The notes under the pieces were generated by a model that did no database searches, was not told where the DNA came from, and saw only the letters and a list, made by a program, of their open reading frames with translations. DNA of 64,000 nt from Clostridium niameyense (GTDB lineage Bacteria > Bacillota > Clostridia > Clostridiales > Clostridiaceae), in contig NZ_LN849007.1 in NCBI RefSeq assembly GCF_001243045.1, forward strand, positions 1,082,989-1,146,988, written 5' to 3'. The translations under genes and the position numbers were made by a program. How positions within the stretch are numbered: the first letter of the stretch is position 1; every line of letters begins with the position of its first letter. Positions 9,000 through 17,216 of the stretch are shown piece by piece.

Positions 9000-10811
9000 T
9001 TACAGTTCATTTATTGTATCAATTATCGCCATATTCCGAATCCGTTTTGATGGAACATAAACCGCAGCAATAGCCGCAACAAAAACAAATGCAAGTATAA
9101 TCATTAATGGTATAACAGGTAAATGCCAAGTAGCATAGCTAAAATGAGTGGTAATAAGATTGTCATATAATAGCTTACTAATTAACAAACCAACTATACA
9201 GCCAACGGTGCAACCGGACACAGCATAGGTGAACGCTTCAGCTGCTATCATTTTTATTATCTGACGTTCATCCATACCCACTGCACGCATTGCTCCGTAT
9301 TGTTTTATTCTTGCGGACACACTCATGGAAATACTATTCATAATATTGAGTACAGTAACCAATGTTATAATTGACAAAAATCCATATACAAACAGCTGGA
9401 ATGCCATATATGTGCTGGTAGTTCTCTGGTCGCGTTTATCACTAAACGTGTACTTATCACCTACCGCATTATGGATTGCTTCAACATTTTTGTCTGTTAT
9501 GTTTTTTGTTGTCTGTATCATAATAAGTGAATAATCGGATATACCTGTTATGTGTGTAAAGGTTTTTCCAGAAGTAATAAGCGTTATTGTTTCGTTTGTA
9601 CTGCCATCTTCGCTGAATGGGTTATATTTCAGCATACCTGCGATTTTAAGTTTTTTATTTCCTACTTGTATTTTATCGCCTATCTCTAAGGTACTATCCT
9701 TATCACAGATTGCAAGTACATAACTACTATCTCCATATACTTTTGAAATATCACTGCCTTTTTTAAGTTGCTTATCTTTTGTAAGACAGTCCAAATCGTA
9801 TTCATCATAAGAAATTATATCAATTTTCTTCGAAGTTATATTATCTTTATTTACTTTTGCCTGAACATCAAGATAGCTCCTGCGACCAAATACATGTTTT
9901 ACGCCTTCCATATTACTGATTTTATCAAGCAGTACACTGTCTACCGAATTTGAACTGTCATTACTGCAAATGTTGATGTCAGAAGTATTCGATGACTGGG
10001 GCATTATGTAGCCAACAAAGTCTATGAAAACCGAAAAGCTTAAAAAAAGAATGATGCTAAGTGCAAATGAGCCTGTCATAAGCAATAAATTCTTTTTTAC
10101 CGATACTGCATGATGAATGCCAAGAACGGTTTCAATTTTTGAAAAACGGATATTTATTGCATGGTGTATATTACTTGTATTTTCTGCATTACCCGATACT
10201 GCTGTCACAGGTGATACTTTAGCAGCATGTTTTGCAGGAGATCTGGCGGCAATGAGTACCGTAACAACTCCTACAATTATTCCGCTGATAATACCGATGA
10301 AGCTTACTCCAAAAAGGGGTATATTTGAAAACTCCTCACCGACAAGAAAATGTAAGACAGCGCACAGACCCCATGTAACAACAATTCCAAGTATGACTCC
10401 TAACGGAATCGCATTTTTGCACCAGTTAAGAGCTTCTAGTCTTACAAAACGGATAATCTGTTGTCTGCTCATTCCAATGCAGCGCATCATTCCAAAAAAC
10501 TTTGTCCGTTGAGCAACATTACTGCTTATGCTGCTTGAAATCATCAGTACTCCTGCAATTAGTATCAGAATAAACAATACCACTGCCACAGAAAATAATC
10601 CCTGCACAGTTGAGTTGTTGGTTAATCCTTCAAGTGCCAAACTGCCATGCTTATTTAGTAATCTTGTTTCCTCCATTCTAACACCCATTTCTGCCATGCT
10701 GAAAATAGTAGTTACCAAAAATACGGCAAATATGATACACAGAAGAGTCATGCGGTTCTGCCGTCTGTGTACTTTTGCAGAAATCGGAATTAGGCTTAGA
10801 TAGCTTTTCAT
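9000..10811 (-). CDS. ABC transporter permease, FtsX/MacB type, double FtsX domain
   Basis: Membrane component of a MacB-like ABC system of about 603 residues. A membrane helix near residue 20 is followed by a first FtsX domain (about 60-185), a long extracytoplasmic region (about 270-455) and a second FtsX domain (about 470-600), each with 3-4 hydrophobic helices. ATG 10811 forms an ATGA overlap with the ATPase stop and has GGGAGG 8 bases upstream, so it is preferred over the GTG three codons earlier. The setting with a two-component system suggests a peptide-antibiotic resistance or signalling transporter; this is inference. G+C is visibly higher than in flanking genes. Confidence 0.9.
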   Translation of the reverse strand: MKSYLSLIPISAKVHRRQNRMTLLCIIFAVFLVTTIFSMAEMGVRMEETRLLNKHGSLALEGLTNNSTVQGLFSVAVVLFILILIAGVLMISSSISSNVAQRTKFFGMMRCIGMSRQQIIRFVRLEALNWCKNAIPLGVILGIVVTWGLCAVLHFLVGEEFSNIPLFGVSFIGIISGIIVGVVTVLIAARSPAKHAAKVSPVTAVSGNAENTSNIHHAINIRFSKIETVLGIHHAVSVKKNLLLMTGSFALSIILFLSFSVFIDFVGYIMPQSSNTSDINICSNDSSNSVDSVLLDKISNMEGVKHVFGRRSYLDVQAKVNKDNITSKKIDIISYDEYDLDCLTKDKQLKKGSDISKVYGDSSYVLAICDKDSTLEIGDKIQVGNKKLKIAGMLKYNPFSEDGSTNETITLITSGKTFTHITGISDYSLIMIQTTKNITDKNVEAIHNAVGDKYTFSDKRDQRTTSTYMAFQLFVYGFLSIITLVTVLNIMNSISMSVSARIKQYGAMRAVGMDERQIIKMIAAEAFTYAVSGCTVGCIVGLLISKLLYDNLITTHFSYATWHLPVIPLMIILAFVFVAAIAAVYVPSKRIRNMAIIDTINEL

Positions 10812-11491
10812 TCGCGACACCTCCCAAAATCTGTCAGTGTGCCATCGGACACTCGTAGTATCCGATCTGCGGTTTGTGCCATACTTTGACTGTGAGTAAT
10901 CATAACAATCGTCTGTTCATATTTCTTAGCAGCTTCTTTCAATAAAGCGATTACTTCACTGCTATTTTGTGTATCTAGATTACCTGTTGGCTCGTCCGCA
11001 AGGATAAGCGAAGGTCGCGTAATGAGCGCACGTCCTATTGCTATACGCTGTTGCTGTCCACCTGATAATTGACTTGGCAAATGGTTACGGCGTTCTTTCA
11101 AATTAAGCACTGTAAGCAATTCCTCAAGATATCCTTTATCGGGTTTTTGATAATCAAGCAGTACAGGAAATATGATGTTTTGCTCAACATTCAATTCTGG
11201 AATCAGATTAAAACTCTGAAAAATAAAACCAATATTTCTGCGCCTAAAGATTGTTAAGCTGTCATCTTTCATTGAAAAAATATCTTTACCGTCAATAAAT
11301 ACCTTTCCGGAAGTAGGAATATCAAGTGCGCCTACCATATTCAGAAGTGTACTTTTGCCGGAGCCGGATTCCCCAACAATTGCCACAAATTCGCCTTTCG
11401 GAACGGAAAAGCTAACATCTTTTAATGCATGTACAGCAGCTTCACCGTTGCCATAGGTTTTAGAAACTGATTTAACTTCCAATAAATTCAT
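10808..11491 (-). CDS. ABC transporter ATP-binding protein (MacB/LolD type)
   Basis: ATPase subunit of 227 residues pairing with the FtsX-type permease that overlaps its 3' end. It has Walker [11 protein letters not shown]-loop FQSF, signature LSGGQQQR, Walker [10 protein letters not shown] and a switch histidine in [16 protein letters not shown] is typical of the MacB/LolD/Bce branch, which uses mechanotransmission rather than classical transport. It starts 72 bases after the sensor kinase stop. Co-transcription with the kinase and regulator is likely, since no strong terminator intervenes; only a 7-bp hairpin overlaps the kinase stop. Confidence 0.93.
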   Translation of the reverse strand: MNLLEVKSVSKTYGNGEAAVHALKDVSFSVPKGEFVAIVGESGSGKSTLLNMVGALDIPTSGKVFIDGKDIFSMKDDSLTIFRRRNIGFIFQSFNLIPELNVEQNIIFPVLLDYQKPDKGYLEELLTVLNLKERRNHLPSQLSGGQQQRIAIGRALITRPSLILADEPTGNLDTQNSSEVIALLKEAAKKYEQTIVMITHSQSMAQTADRILRVSDGTLTDFGRCRE

Positions 11492-11563
11492 AGGTTATCC
11501 ACCTCTTTCTGTTTTTATATTGAAAGGTTATCACGCCAATCCTACGGTTATATGACACTCATC

Positions 11564-12601
11564 CTACAATTTTGTAGGAATTAAAAAATTGATTGTAAAA
11601 GTAGTGCCAATACTCAATTCGCTGTCAATCTCGATTGTTCCGCTGTGTGCTTCAACAATAGCTTTCGCAAGCGGCAGTCCAAGTCCGATACCTTGCGTGT
11701 CTTTAGAAAAACGACTGCGATAAAACCTTTTAAAAATGTGGTATAAATCCTCTGGGTGAATACCGTTACCGTTGTCTTTTATGATAACTTGAACAACAGA
11801 CGCAAATTGTTTCCATTCAATACGGATACTACTACCTTTTTGTGTATGGTCAAAAGCATTTTTAACAATATTGCTAATTGCCTCCATCAGCCAGTTACGG
11901 TCACACAATAAGGTAATGGTATTATTACCACACAGATATATTTTCTTTTCCTCTTGCTCAGCACGATATGAAAAGTGTCTTTCTATACAATTCATCATTT
12001 CAGATACATTTTCCATAGTTTTTTCTATCATAATTGTTCCAGCATCAAGCTTTGTGATTTTTAAGAGATTTTGTACCAGTATTTCTATTCTGTCAAGTTC
12101 CTGTTCAGAAAGTACAGTAAATTCCTTAATTGCCAGTAAATCTTTTGGTTCCTCTTGCATAATACCGTTATAGATGTTAAGTGCAGCAAGTGGGGTTTTT
12201 AACTGGTGGGAAATATCGGATATGGTATTTTTCAAAAACTTTTTTGATTTACTTTCATTTTCAACATGGGCATTCAAAATGGAAGCTAAGGAATTTACTT
12301 CGTGAAATAATCTGTATAGCTCACCTTCGTCATCACACTCAATACGTGCATTTTGATTTCCAGAAATATATTCTTTAATTTGCGTTACTGCATTTTCCAT
12401 AATTGCATTTTGTTCCTTGAAATAACTATAACCTATTGCCAATGTCAAGATACTCATGCACAAGGAGCATAGTAATATACACAAGGCTGCATTTTCAAAT
12501 TTTAAGCCTATGAGAGTAGTGGAAATCAAGGTAAAGGTTATAATAATCAGCAATTCCACACAAAAAAGTTTTTTAATTTTCTTGTTTATAAGTATTTTCA
12601 T
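11564..12601 (-). CDS. Sensor histidine kinase with short extracytoplasmic loop
   Basis: Membrane histidine kinase of about 345 residues. Two N-terminal membrane helices (about residues 13-34 and 38-58) are separated by only a few residues, so there is no obvious external sensor domain. Then come a HAMP-like linker, the H-box ISDISHQLKTP (phospho-His) and an ATPase domain with N-box NIVKNAFDH, G1 DNGNG and G2 GIGLGL. The start at 12601 gives an ATGA overlap with the regulator gene; an upstream ATG at 12628 would add nine residues. Kinases lacking a sensor loop often take their signal from the partner ABC transporter, which fits the two genes downstream. Confidence 0.92.
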   Translation of the reverse strand: MKILINKKIKKLFCVELLIIITFTLISTTLIGLKFENAALCILLCSLCMSILTLAIGYSYFKEQNAIMENAVTQIKEYISGNQNARIECDDEGELYRLFHEVNSLASILNAHVENESKSKKFLKNTISDISHQLKTPLAALNIYNGIMQEEPKDLLAIKEFTVLSEQELDRIEILVQNLLKITKLDAGTIMIEKTMENVSEMMNCIERHFSYRAEQEEKKIYLCGNNTITLLCDRNWLMEAISNIVKNAFDHTQKGSSIRIEWKQFASVVQVIIKDNGNGIHPEDLYHIFKRFYRSRFSKDTQGIGLGLPLAKAIVEAHSGTIEIDSELSIGTTFTINFLIPTKL

Positions 12602-13296
12602 ATCACACCATAATCTACAGTATTCCATTTATACCCCATACGCCGAACTGTCACTATTTTCTGAGGGTTGCTTGGATTGTCCTCAATTTTTGTACGAAGT
12701 CTACGGATATATACAGTAAGGGAATTGTTATCTATATAGTTTTCGTAGCAATCCCATAGTTTGCTTAAAATTTGGCCTGGTGAAAGTACAATGTTTGGAT
12801 TTTCCATAAACAGGCACAGCAATTTATATTCACTTGCTGTTAACTCAAGTTGTCCTTCATTTTTATATACTTGTCTTTTTAATAGTTGTACTTTTATACC
12901 ATTAGAATTTAATTCGGTATTTGTTTGATTAAAATTGTCACTTCTGCGAAGTAAAGCATTTATTCTTGATAGAAACACAGCTAGTTTGAACGGCTTTGTT
13001 ATATAATCATCGCCCCCTATATCTAGTCCCATTATAATATTTGTTTCTTCATCAGCAGCAGTCAGAAACATAATGGGTAATTTTGATGTTTTACGGATTT
13101 TTTTGCATAAATTATAACCAGAGCCATCGGGAAGTGACACGTCTAAAATTACTAAATCATATTTCCCATTTATCCATAGTTTTTCTGCTTCAAGACTTGT
13201 ACGGGCAACGTCTATTTCGTATCCTTGTTTTTTTATAGCAAAAGATAAACCATTAATCAAACTCAAATCATCTTCAACAAAGAAAATGCGTTTCAT
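12598..13296 (-). CDS. OmpR/VanR-family response regulator
   Basis: DNA-binding response regulator of 232 residues. The receiver domain has the acidic pair DD near residue 9-10, phospho-acceptor Asp52 in VILDVSLPD, and Lys in YITKPF. The C-terminal winged helix carries LTASEYKLL and VYIRRLRTKIE motifs of the OmpR family. It is translationally coupled on both sides by ATGA overlaps, to the HTH gene upstream and the kinase downstream. It probably controls this operon and may bind the CGGTTAACCG palindrome at 13536, which is inference. Confidence 0.94.
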   Translation of the reverse strand: MKRIFFVEDDLSLINGLSFAIKKQGYEIDVARTSLEAEKLWINGKYDLVILDVSLPDGSGYNLCKKIRKTSKLPIMFLTAADEETNIIMGLDIGGDDYITKPFKLAVFLSRINALLRRSDNFNQTNTELNSNGIKVQLLKRQVYKNEGQLELTASEYKLLCLFMENPNIVLSPGQILSKLWDCYENYIDNNSLTVYIRRLRTKIEDNPSNPQKIVTVRRMGYKWNTVDYGVI

Positions 13297-13490
13297 ATGT
13301 TTCCACCGTCCTTTATTTTTCTACGGGTATGTCTGCCGTCAACAGGCTTTTTAGCGTCTTTAGGTATCAGCCATATTCGGCTGATACGGGTAACACCCGG
13401 TATTCTATTTTCCTCGCATAGCTTCTGTACTTGTCTTTCAAAAATGTGCCATTTCTTCGCTATTTCCGGAGCAGAAATATATTCCAACAT
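13293..13490 (-). CDS. Small helix-turn-helix (excisionase-like) protein
   Basis: About 65 residues, with a winged-helix/MerR-like or excisionase-like N-terminal motif (ISAPEIAKKWHIFERQVQKL) and a basic C-terminus. ATG 13490 is preferred; a TTG at 13511 in frame is also possible. The stop overlaps the response-regulator start as ATGA, so it is the first gene of the operon. Similar small HTH proteins occur on Firmicutes mobile elements beside two-component/ABC cassettes. It may act as an accessory regulator or be a relic of the element that brought the cassette in. Confidence 0.75.
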   Translation of the reverse strand: MLEYISAPEIAKKWHIFERQVQKLCEENRIPGVTRISRIWLIPKDAKKPVDGRHTRRKIKDGGNI

Positions 13491-13527
13491 TTTCCATTCA
13501 CACCCTTTCAATTTTATCCAATATATA

Positions 13528-13556
13528 ATTGTATACGGTTAACCGAATAAAATCAA
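13528..13556 (-). promoter_or_regulatory. Promoter with palindromic operator for the minus-strand operon
   Basis: On the minus strand, TTGATT (-35, 13551-13556) and TACAAT (-10, 13528-13533) are separated by exactly 17 bases. The spacer contains the perfect palindrome CGGTTAACCG at 13536-13545, a natural place for a repressor or activator. It stands about 38 bases upstream of the small HTH gene start. Confidence 0.65.
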
Positions 13557-13706
13557 TATACAGGCAGCAAAGAATATGCTCTATTAATATCAATGATATG
13601 AAATGTGTACTTATATCTAAAAGGGAAGATGAATTGTAAAATGTAATATGGTGGCGAGAAGTGGAGGAATATGATTTTAAGTGATGTTTTATAGATATTA
13701 TTAAAC

Positions 13707-14519
13707 ATGCGAAGGTGTATGGATGAATTACCTATGAAAATGTGCAATTTAGCTAATGTTCAGACTTGTAGTATGAATGTATTGGATATATTTATTTTAA
13801 TATTTTTAAAGGAATTATATAAGGTTACAAAGCAAGGAATAAAGGCTTCTTATGTTTTATGTGAAGGTAATTTACCAGTTTATAAAGGAAAGTTGTTAGT
13901 AAATAAGCATATTAGTAAAAATATTATTTGTAAGGATAAATTCTATATGAACTACGATGAATTTAGTCCTAATATACCTGAGAACAGAATTATAAAAACT
14001 ACTTTATTGTTTATTAAAAATCAAACATCAAATAGAAATATAATAAGAAATCAATACTTATTATATTTTCAACAGGTAGATGTTTCAGTGAATTGTGAAA
14101 AAGATTTTAGTAAATGTGTTAATAATAGATTAATGTGTCACTATGATAGTTTAATAAAGTGGTGCAAAGTATTTTTAAATAATAAAAGCTTTACTAATTA
14201 TAGGGAAGAAGATAATTCATATTCATTATTGTTTCCTATGAAAAGGATATTTGAAAGTTATATAACAAAATCTATAAAGAAAAGTCACTATTTTAAGGAT
14301 TTTTCAATATATGCTCAACACAATAAATATTGTTTATTAGAAAGTCATAAAAAGTTTAGATTAAAGCCAGATATATTATTAGAATCAAAGAACAAAACAA
14401 TAATTATGGATACTAAGTGGAAAATATTAAATGATGAACCTACAGGGAACTATGGTATTTTTGTTGATTTGGGAAATATGGAAGAGAGCCTTAGGAAACT
14501 TAGAGAAGGGATTTTATAG
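13707..14519 (+). pseudogene. mcrC remnant (McrBC restriction subunit), truncated at both ends
   Basis: Resembles McrC, the nuclease subunit of the McrBC modified-cytosine restriction system. The central part (about residues 25-175) has McrC-like sequence including the NRIIKTTLL block. The C-terminal PD-(D/E)XK nuclease is visible as LKPDILL (Asp222) and DTKWK (Asp235, Lys237). The normal N-terminal third is missing. After NYGI, where McrC usually continues with an S-x-SD-x-YQ-like block, the sequence switches to unrelated residues and stops. No mcrB is present: the sequence upstream is the acquired operon. It is therefore probably inactive. Confidence 0.75.
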
Positions 14520-14533
14520 GGTGAAAAAAATAT

Positions 14534-14587
14534 ATGTTTCCATATACATCTCACGTGGAGACTGTGGTGAAGATAACAAGAAAATAG
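14534..14587 (+). other. RlmD-like C-terminal tail (possible attachment-site scar)
   Basis: A 17-codon stretch encodes MFPYTSHVETVV plus a short basic end and stop. This closely matches the C-terminus of RlmD/RumA-type 23S rRNA uracil-methyltransferases. The rest of the gene is absent, and an in-frame stop lies three codons upstream. The 3' end of rlmD/rumA is a known integration site for conjugative elements, so this may be a leftover att sequence. Between here and 14838 there is also a hairpin TTCCCTCA...TGAGGGAA (14642-14667) and otherwise nothing recognisable. Confidence 0.5.
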
Positions 14588-14838
14588 CCTGATATCAAAG
14601 GCTTTGAAGGATTCTAACTAAATATGGATGTGTGTTTTATGTTCCCTCAGACTACGGTTTGAGGGAATTCTTGGGTTAGGGGGTTGAACAAATACGTAGA
14701 ATGAAGGATATTTGCGTTAAGATATTTAATTTGCGTATTTGTTTGGCTACAGCAAAATGGATTATGCTTCTTGTGGTAGTAGATGGTTATGATATAATTA
14801 AGGAGATTAAAAAAAGTTTTATAGATGGAAGGGATAAT

Positions 14839-15735
14839 ATGTCAGATATTAAGCTGTTTAAAATACATAATGGAGTAGAAGAACTACCAGCTACATGGGC
14901 ATCGCTAGAACGAGAATTACAGACATTGATTGAAAAAAATATGCCTATACTTTTTGGAGTTACTTTTCTTAAAAGTGAATATGTAACATCTAATGGTGGT
15001 CGTATGGATAGTTTAGGAATTGATGAAAATAATTGTCCTGTAATTTTTGAATATAAAAGAGCTAGCAATGAAAATGTAATAAATCAGGGATTATTTTATT
15101 TAGATTGGCTGTTAGACCATAAAGCAGATTTTGAACTTCTAGTTATGAAAACATTAGGAAAAGAATACTCTGATAAATTAGATTGGAGCATGCCACGTCT
15201 TATTTGCATAGCAGGAGATTTTACGAAATATGATGAATATGCTGTAAAGCAAATTAATAGAAATATAGATCTTATCAGATATAAAAAATTTGGAGAAGAA
15301 TTGTTGATGTTTGATTTAATTAACTCAAATGTAGCCACACCAATTAATAATGTCAATGAAGAAAAAGTATCAAAACAAAGTACGGATAAGACATTTGATG
15401 ATCAACTAGAAACTACAAGTGAAAAACTAAGAGAATTGTATGCTTCCATTAGGAATTATATTTTAGCACTTGGTGATGATGTAACGGAGAATAAGCTTAA
15501 ATTGTATAGTGCATTTAAAAAGATAAAGAATATTGTATGTGTAGAAGTTAGGATGAAAAGCATAATGCTATATTTGAGATTGAATCCCGAAGAGATTACT
15601 CTTGAAAATGGTTTCACAAGGGATGTAAGTGAAATTGGTCATTGGGGAACTGGTGATTTAGAAGTTACAATAAAGGATACTCAGGATTTTGAAAAAGCTA
15701 AGGAGTATATTGATAGGGCTTATGAGATGAATTAA
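14839..15735 (+). CDS. PD-(D/E)XK-like nuclease domain plus DUF5655 protein
   Basis: About 298 residues. The N-terminal half (about 20-165) has a RecB/NucS-like nuclease pattern: Asp57 in RMDSLG and Glu71-x-Lys73 in IFEYKR, followed by a helix NQGLFYLDWLL. A linker with lysines and threonines leads to a C-terminal DUF5655 domain (about 185-298). The ATG at 14839 has GGAAGGG upstream; the longer frame starting at 14701 has no ribosome binding site. The family is called a predicted transport protein, but the nuclease pattern and the restriction-rich neighbourhood suggest nucleic-acid processing or defence. A second copy of only its C-terminal domain lies at 35642-36052. Confidence 0.75.
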   Translation: MSDIKLFKIHNGVEELPATWASLERELQTLIEKNMPILFGVTFLKSEYVTSNGGRMDSLGIDENNCPVIFEYKRASNENVINQGLFYLDWLLDHKADFELLVMKTLGKEYSDKLDWSMPRLICIAGDFTKYDEYAVKQINRNIDLIRYKKFGEELLMFDLINSNVATPINNVNEEKVSKQSTDKTFDDQLETTSEKLRELYASIRNYILALGDDVTENKLKLYSAFKKIKNIVCVEVRMKSIMLYLRLNPEEITLENGFTRDVSEIGHWGTGDLEVTIKDTQDFEKAKEYIDRAYEMN

Positions 15736-15847
15736 TAATACAAGATGTGGATAATTGAACTAGCTGTAGGAATTTCTTTAAATGCAATGTCGAGAAACAT
15801 TAATTATTTATAATTTTATAGAAATTTCAAATAATTAGAATTATAAT

Positions 15848-15885
15848 ATAATTGCATTGATTTTAGTTGGTGCAATTATTTTTAT
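15848..15885 (+). terminator. Terminator-like hairpin before the TIR gene
   Basis: ATAATTGCA pairs with TGCAATTAT and is followed by TTTTTATT. It is the only signal seen in the 323-base gap 15736-16058, which is otherwise plain AT-rich sequence. Confidence 0.5.
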
Positions 15886-16058
15886 TAAAAGTTATAATTT
15901 TTTGAGAAATTTATTGGCTATTAATTATATAATTAGAAAAATAGTAAAATACAATAAATATAATTCAAATGTTAGGATATTTTTAAAAAATTATTTAAAA
16001 TGCATTGAAATAGAATGGTTTCAAATAAGGCTGTAAATAACAAGAGAGGGGAGATATA

Positions 16059-16667
16059 TTGAAATTTGATTACGAGGTTGCATTATCATTTGCAGGCGAA
16101 GATAGGGAGTATGTTGAAAAAGTTGCTGAGATATTAAAAGCCATTGGTATACAAGTTTTTTATGATAAATACGAAGAAGTGGATTTATGGGGAAAGAATT
16201 TATACACACATTTGGATGATATTTATCAGAAAAAATCAAAGTACTGTATTATGTTTATTTCTAAGCATTATAAAGAAAAATTATGGACAAACCATGAAAG
16301 AGAAAGTGCTCAGGCAAGAGCATTTGAATCAAAAGAAGAATATATTTTACCAGCTAAATTAGATGATACTGAAATACCAGGAATTAGAAAGACAATTGGA
16401 TATATAAATATAGAGAAACTTAGTCCAGAAGATTTTGCTTATAAAGTGGCTAAAAAAATTAGACCGGATATTGATGTGCAAGGTATGATAAAATATTTGA
16501 AAGAATGGTTAAAAGACTATGATATATCAATAAAAGGAATTAATGTTGTATTCAAAAGTGAATTGGAGGATTATTATGGTGAATTTTCTTTAAGATTGCT
16601 AATTGAAATGTATATGATTGATGAGTTAGATAGAATGTTCCTAATTCCTGCAATTGTTCCATACTAA
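16059..16667 (+). CDS. TIR-domain protein, probable NAD-cleaving defence effector
   Basis: 202 residues starting at TTG with AGAGGGGAG just upstream. Residues 4-125 form a bacterial TIR domain: YEVALSFAGEDREYV (beta-A), GIQVFYDKYE (beta-B/BB loop) and YCIMFISKHY followed by W76-T-N-H-E80, where Glu80 is in the position of the catalytic glutamate of TIR NADases. The last 60 residues are not recognised and could sense a trigger or oligomerise. TIR effectors in anti-phage systems deplete NAD or make signalling nucleotides. No dedicated partner such as a Thoeris SIR2-like ThsA, a CBASS cyclase or an Argonaute is nearby. The closest downstream gene encodes a zinc-ribbon protein. Confidence 0.85.
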   Translation: MKFDYEVALSFAGEDREYVEKVAEILKAIGIQVFYDKYEEVDLWGKNLYTHLDDIYQKKSKYCIMFISKHYKEKLWTNHERESAQARAFESKEEYILPAKLDDTEIPGIRKTIGYINIEKLSPEDFAYKVAKKIRPDIDVQGMIKYLKEWLKDYDISIKGINVVFKSELEDYYGEFSLRLLIEMYMIDELDRMFLIPAIVPY

Positions 16668-16831
16668 TAAAAAAAGGTAGATAGAGGAAATGAATACTTT
16701 AATAGACATTGACTAAAGAAAAGGGTTTAATCAGTTATTTTTAGAACTATACAATAATTTGAGAAAACATTTAATGATATTAATGTATTTTAAAATAGTA
16801 ATATGAAATTTTTTATAGGGGATGATAGGAT

Positions 16832-17140
16832 ATGATAATGAGAATTCCAATAAGATTTGATTACCCAGTTCAAATAAATTACCATGATGGAAGTGTAGAA
16901 ACTTCTTCAGTTTTTCCAGCAGGTAGAGGTTTGATAAGTTGTACATTTTGTAAAATTAATGGGTATGATGCAAATAATAATCGTGTTACAAATTTGGTTA
17001 GATATGATGGAATAGAGCTTATGAAGAGGTGTCCTCATTGTAATTATGATAAGCATGTAACTGATTTTGGATATAGTGGGAGAACTACTAATAGAAAGAG
17101 AGATCAAAGTCAATGTACTGATTGCAGGGGGAGGTATTAA
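16832..17140 (+). CDS. Small multi-zinc-ribbon protein
   Basis: 102 residues with three CxxC pairs: Cys37/40, Cys67/70 and Cys95/98. The C-terminal half looks like the treble-clef/zinc-ribbon modules often attached to HNH nucleases (CPHC...DFG...C-T-D-C). No HNH catalytic histidine motif is present, so it is probably a nucleic-acid or protein binding module, not an enzyme. The start is ATG at 16832 or, two codons on, at 16838; GGGGATGATAGG lies ahead. It sits between the TIR gene and the MutH-like nuclease, separated from the latter by a shared terminator. Function unknown. Confidence 0.65.
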   Translation: MIMRIPIRFDYPVQINYHDGSVETSSVFPAGRGLISCTFCKINGYDANNNRVTNLVRYDGIELMKRCPHCNYDKHVTDFGYSGRTTNRKRDQSQCTDCRGRY

Positions 17141-17167
17141 GCTTATAGTTTTCATATGAAATAAATA

Positions 17168-17204
17168 AAAATAAGCTCTGAATTTAAAATACAGAGCTTA
17201 TTTT
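17168..17204. terminator. Bidirectional terminator between zinc-ribbon and MutH-like genes
   Basis: AAAATAAGCTCTG and CAGAGCTTATTTT form a perfect 13-bp stem with A and T runs on both sides. It can terminate the convergent genes on either strand. Confidence 0.85.
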
Positions 17205-17216
17205 AGTGTATGAATA

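Noticed and set aside
9325-12720. Plus-strand open frames of 60-130 codons opposite the cassette genes
   Set aside because: They lie antisense to well-supported ABC, kinase and regulator genes, lack ribosome binding sites and show no domain sense.
13707-14519. Functional McrC
   Set aside because: N-terminal third and the segment after NYGI are missing, and there is no mcrB neighbour, so it is listed as a pseudogene.
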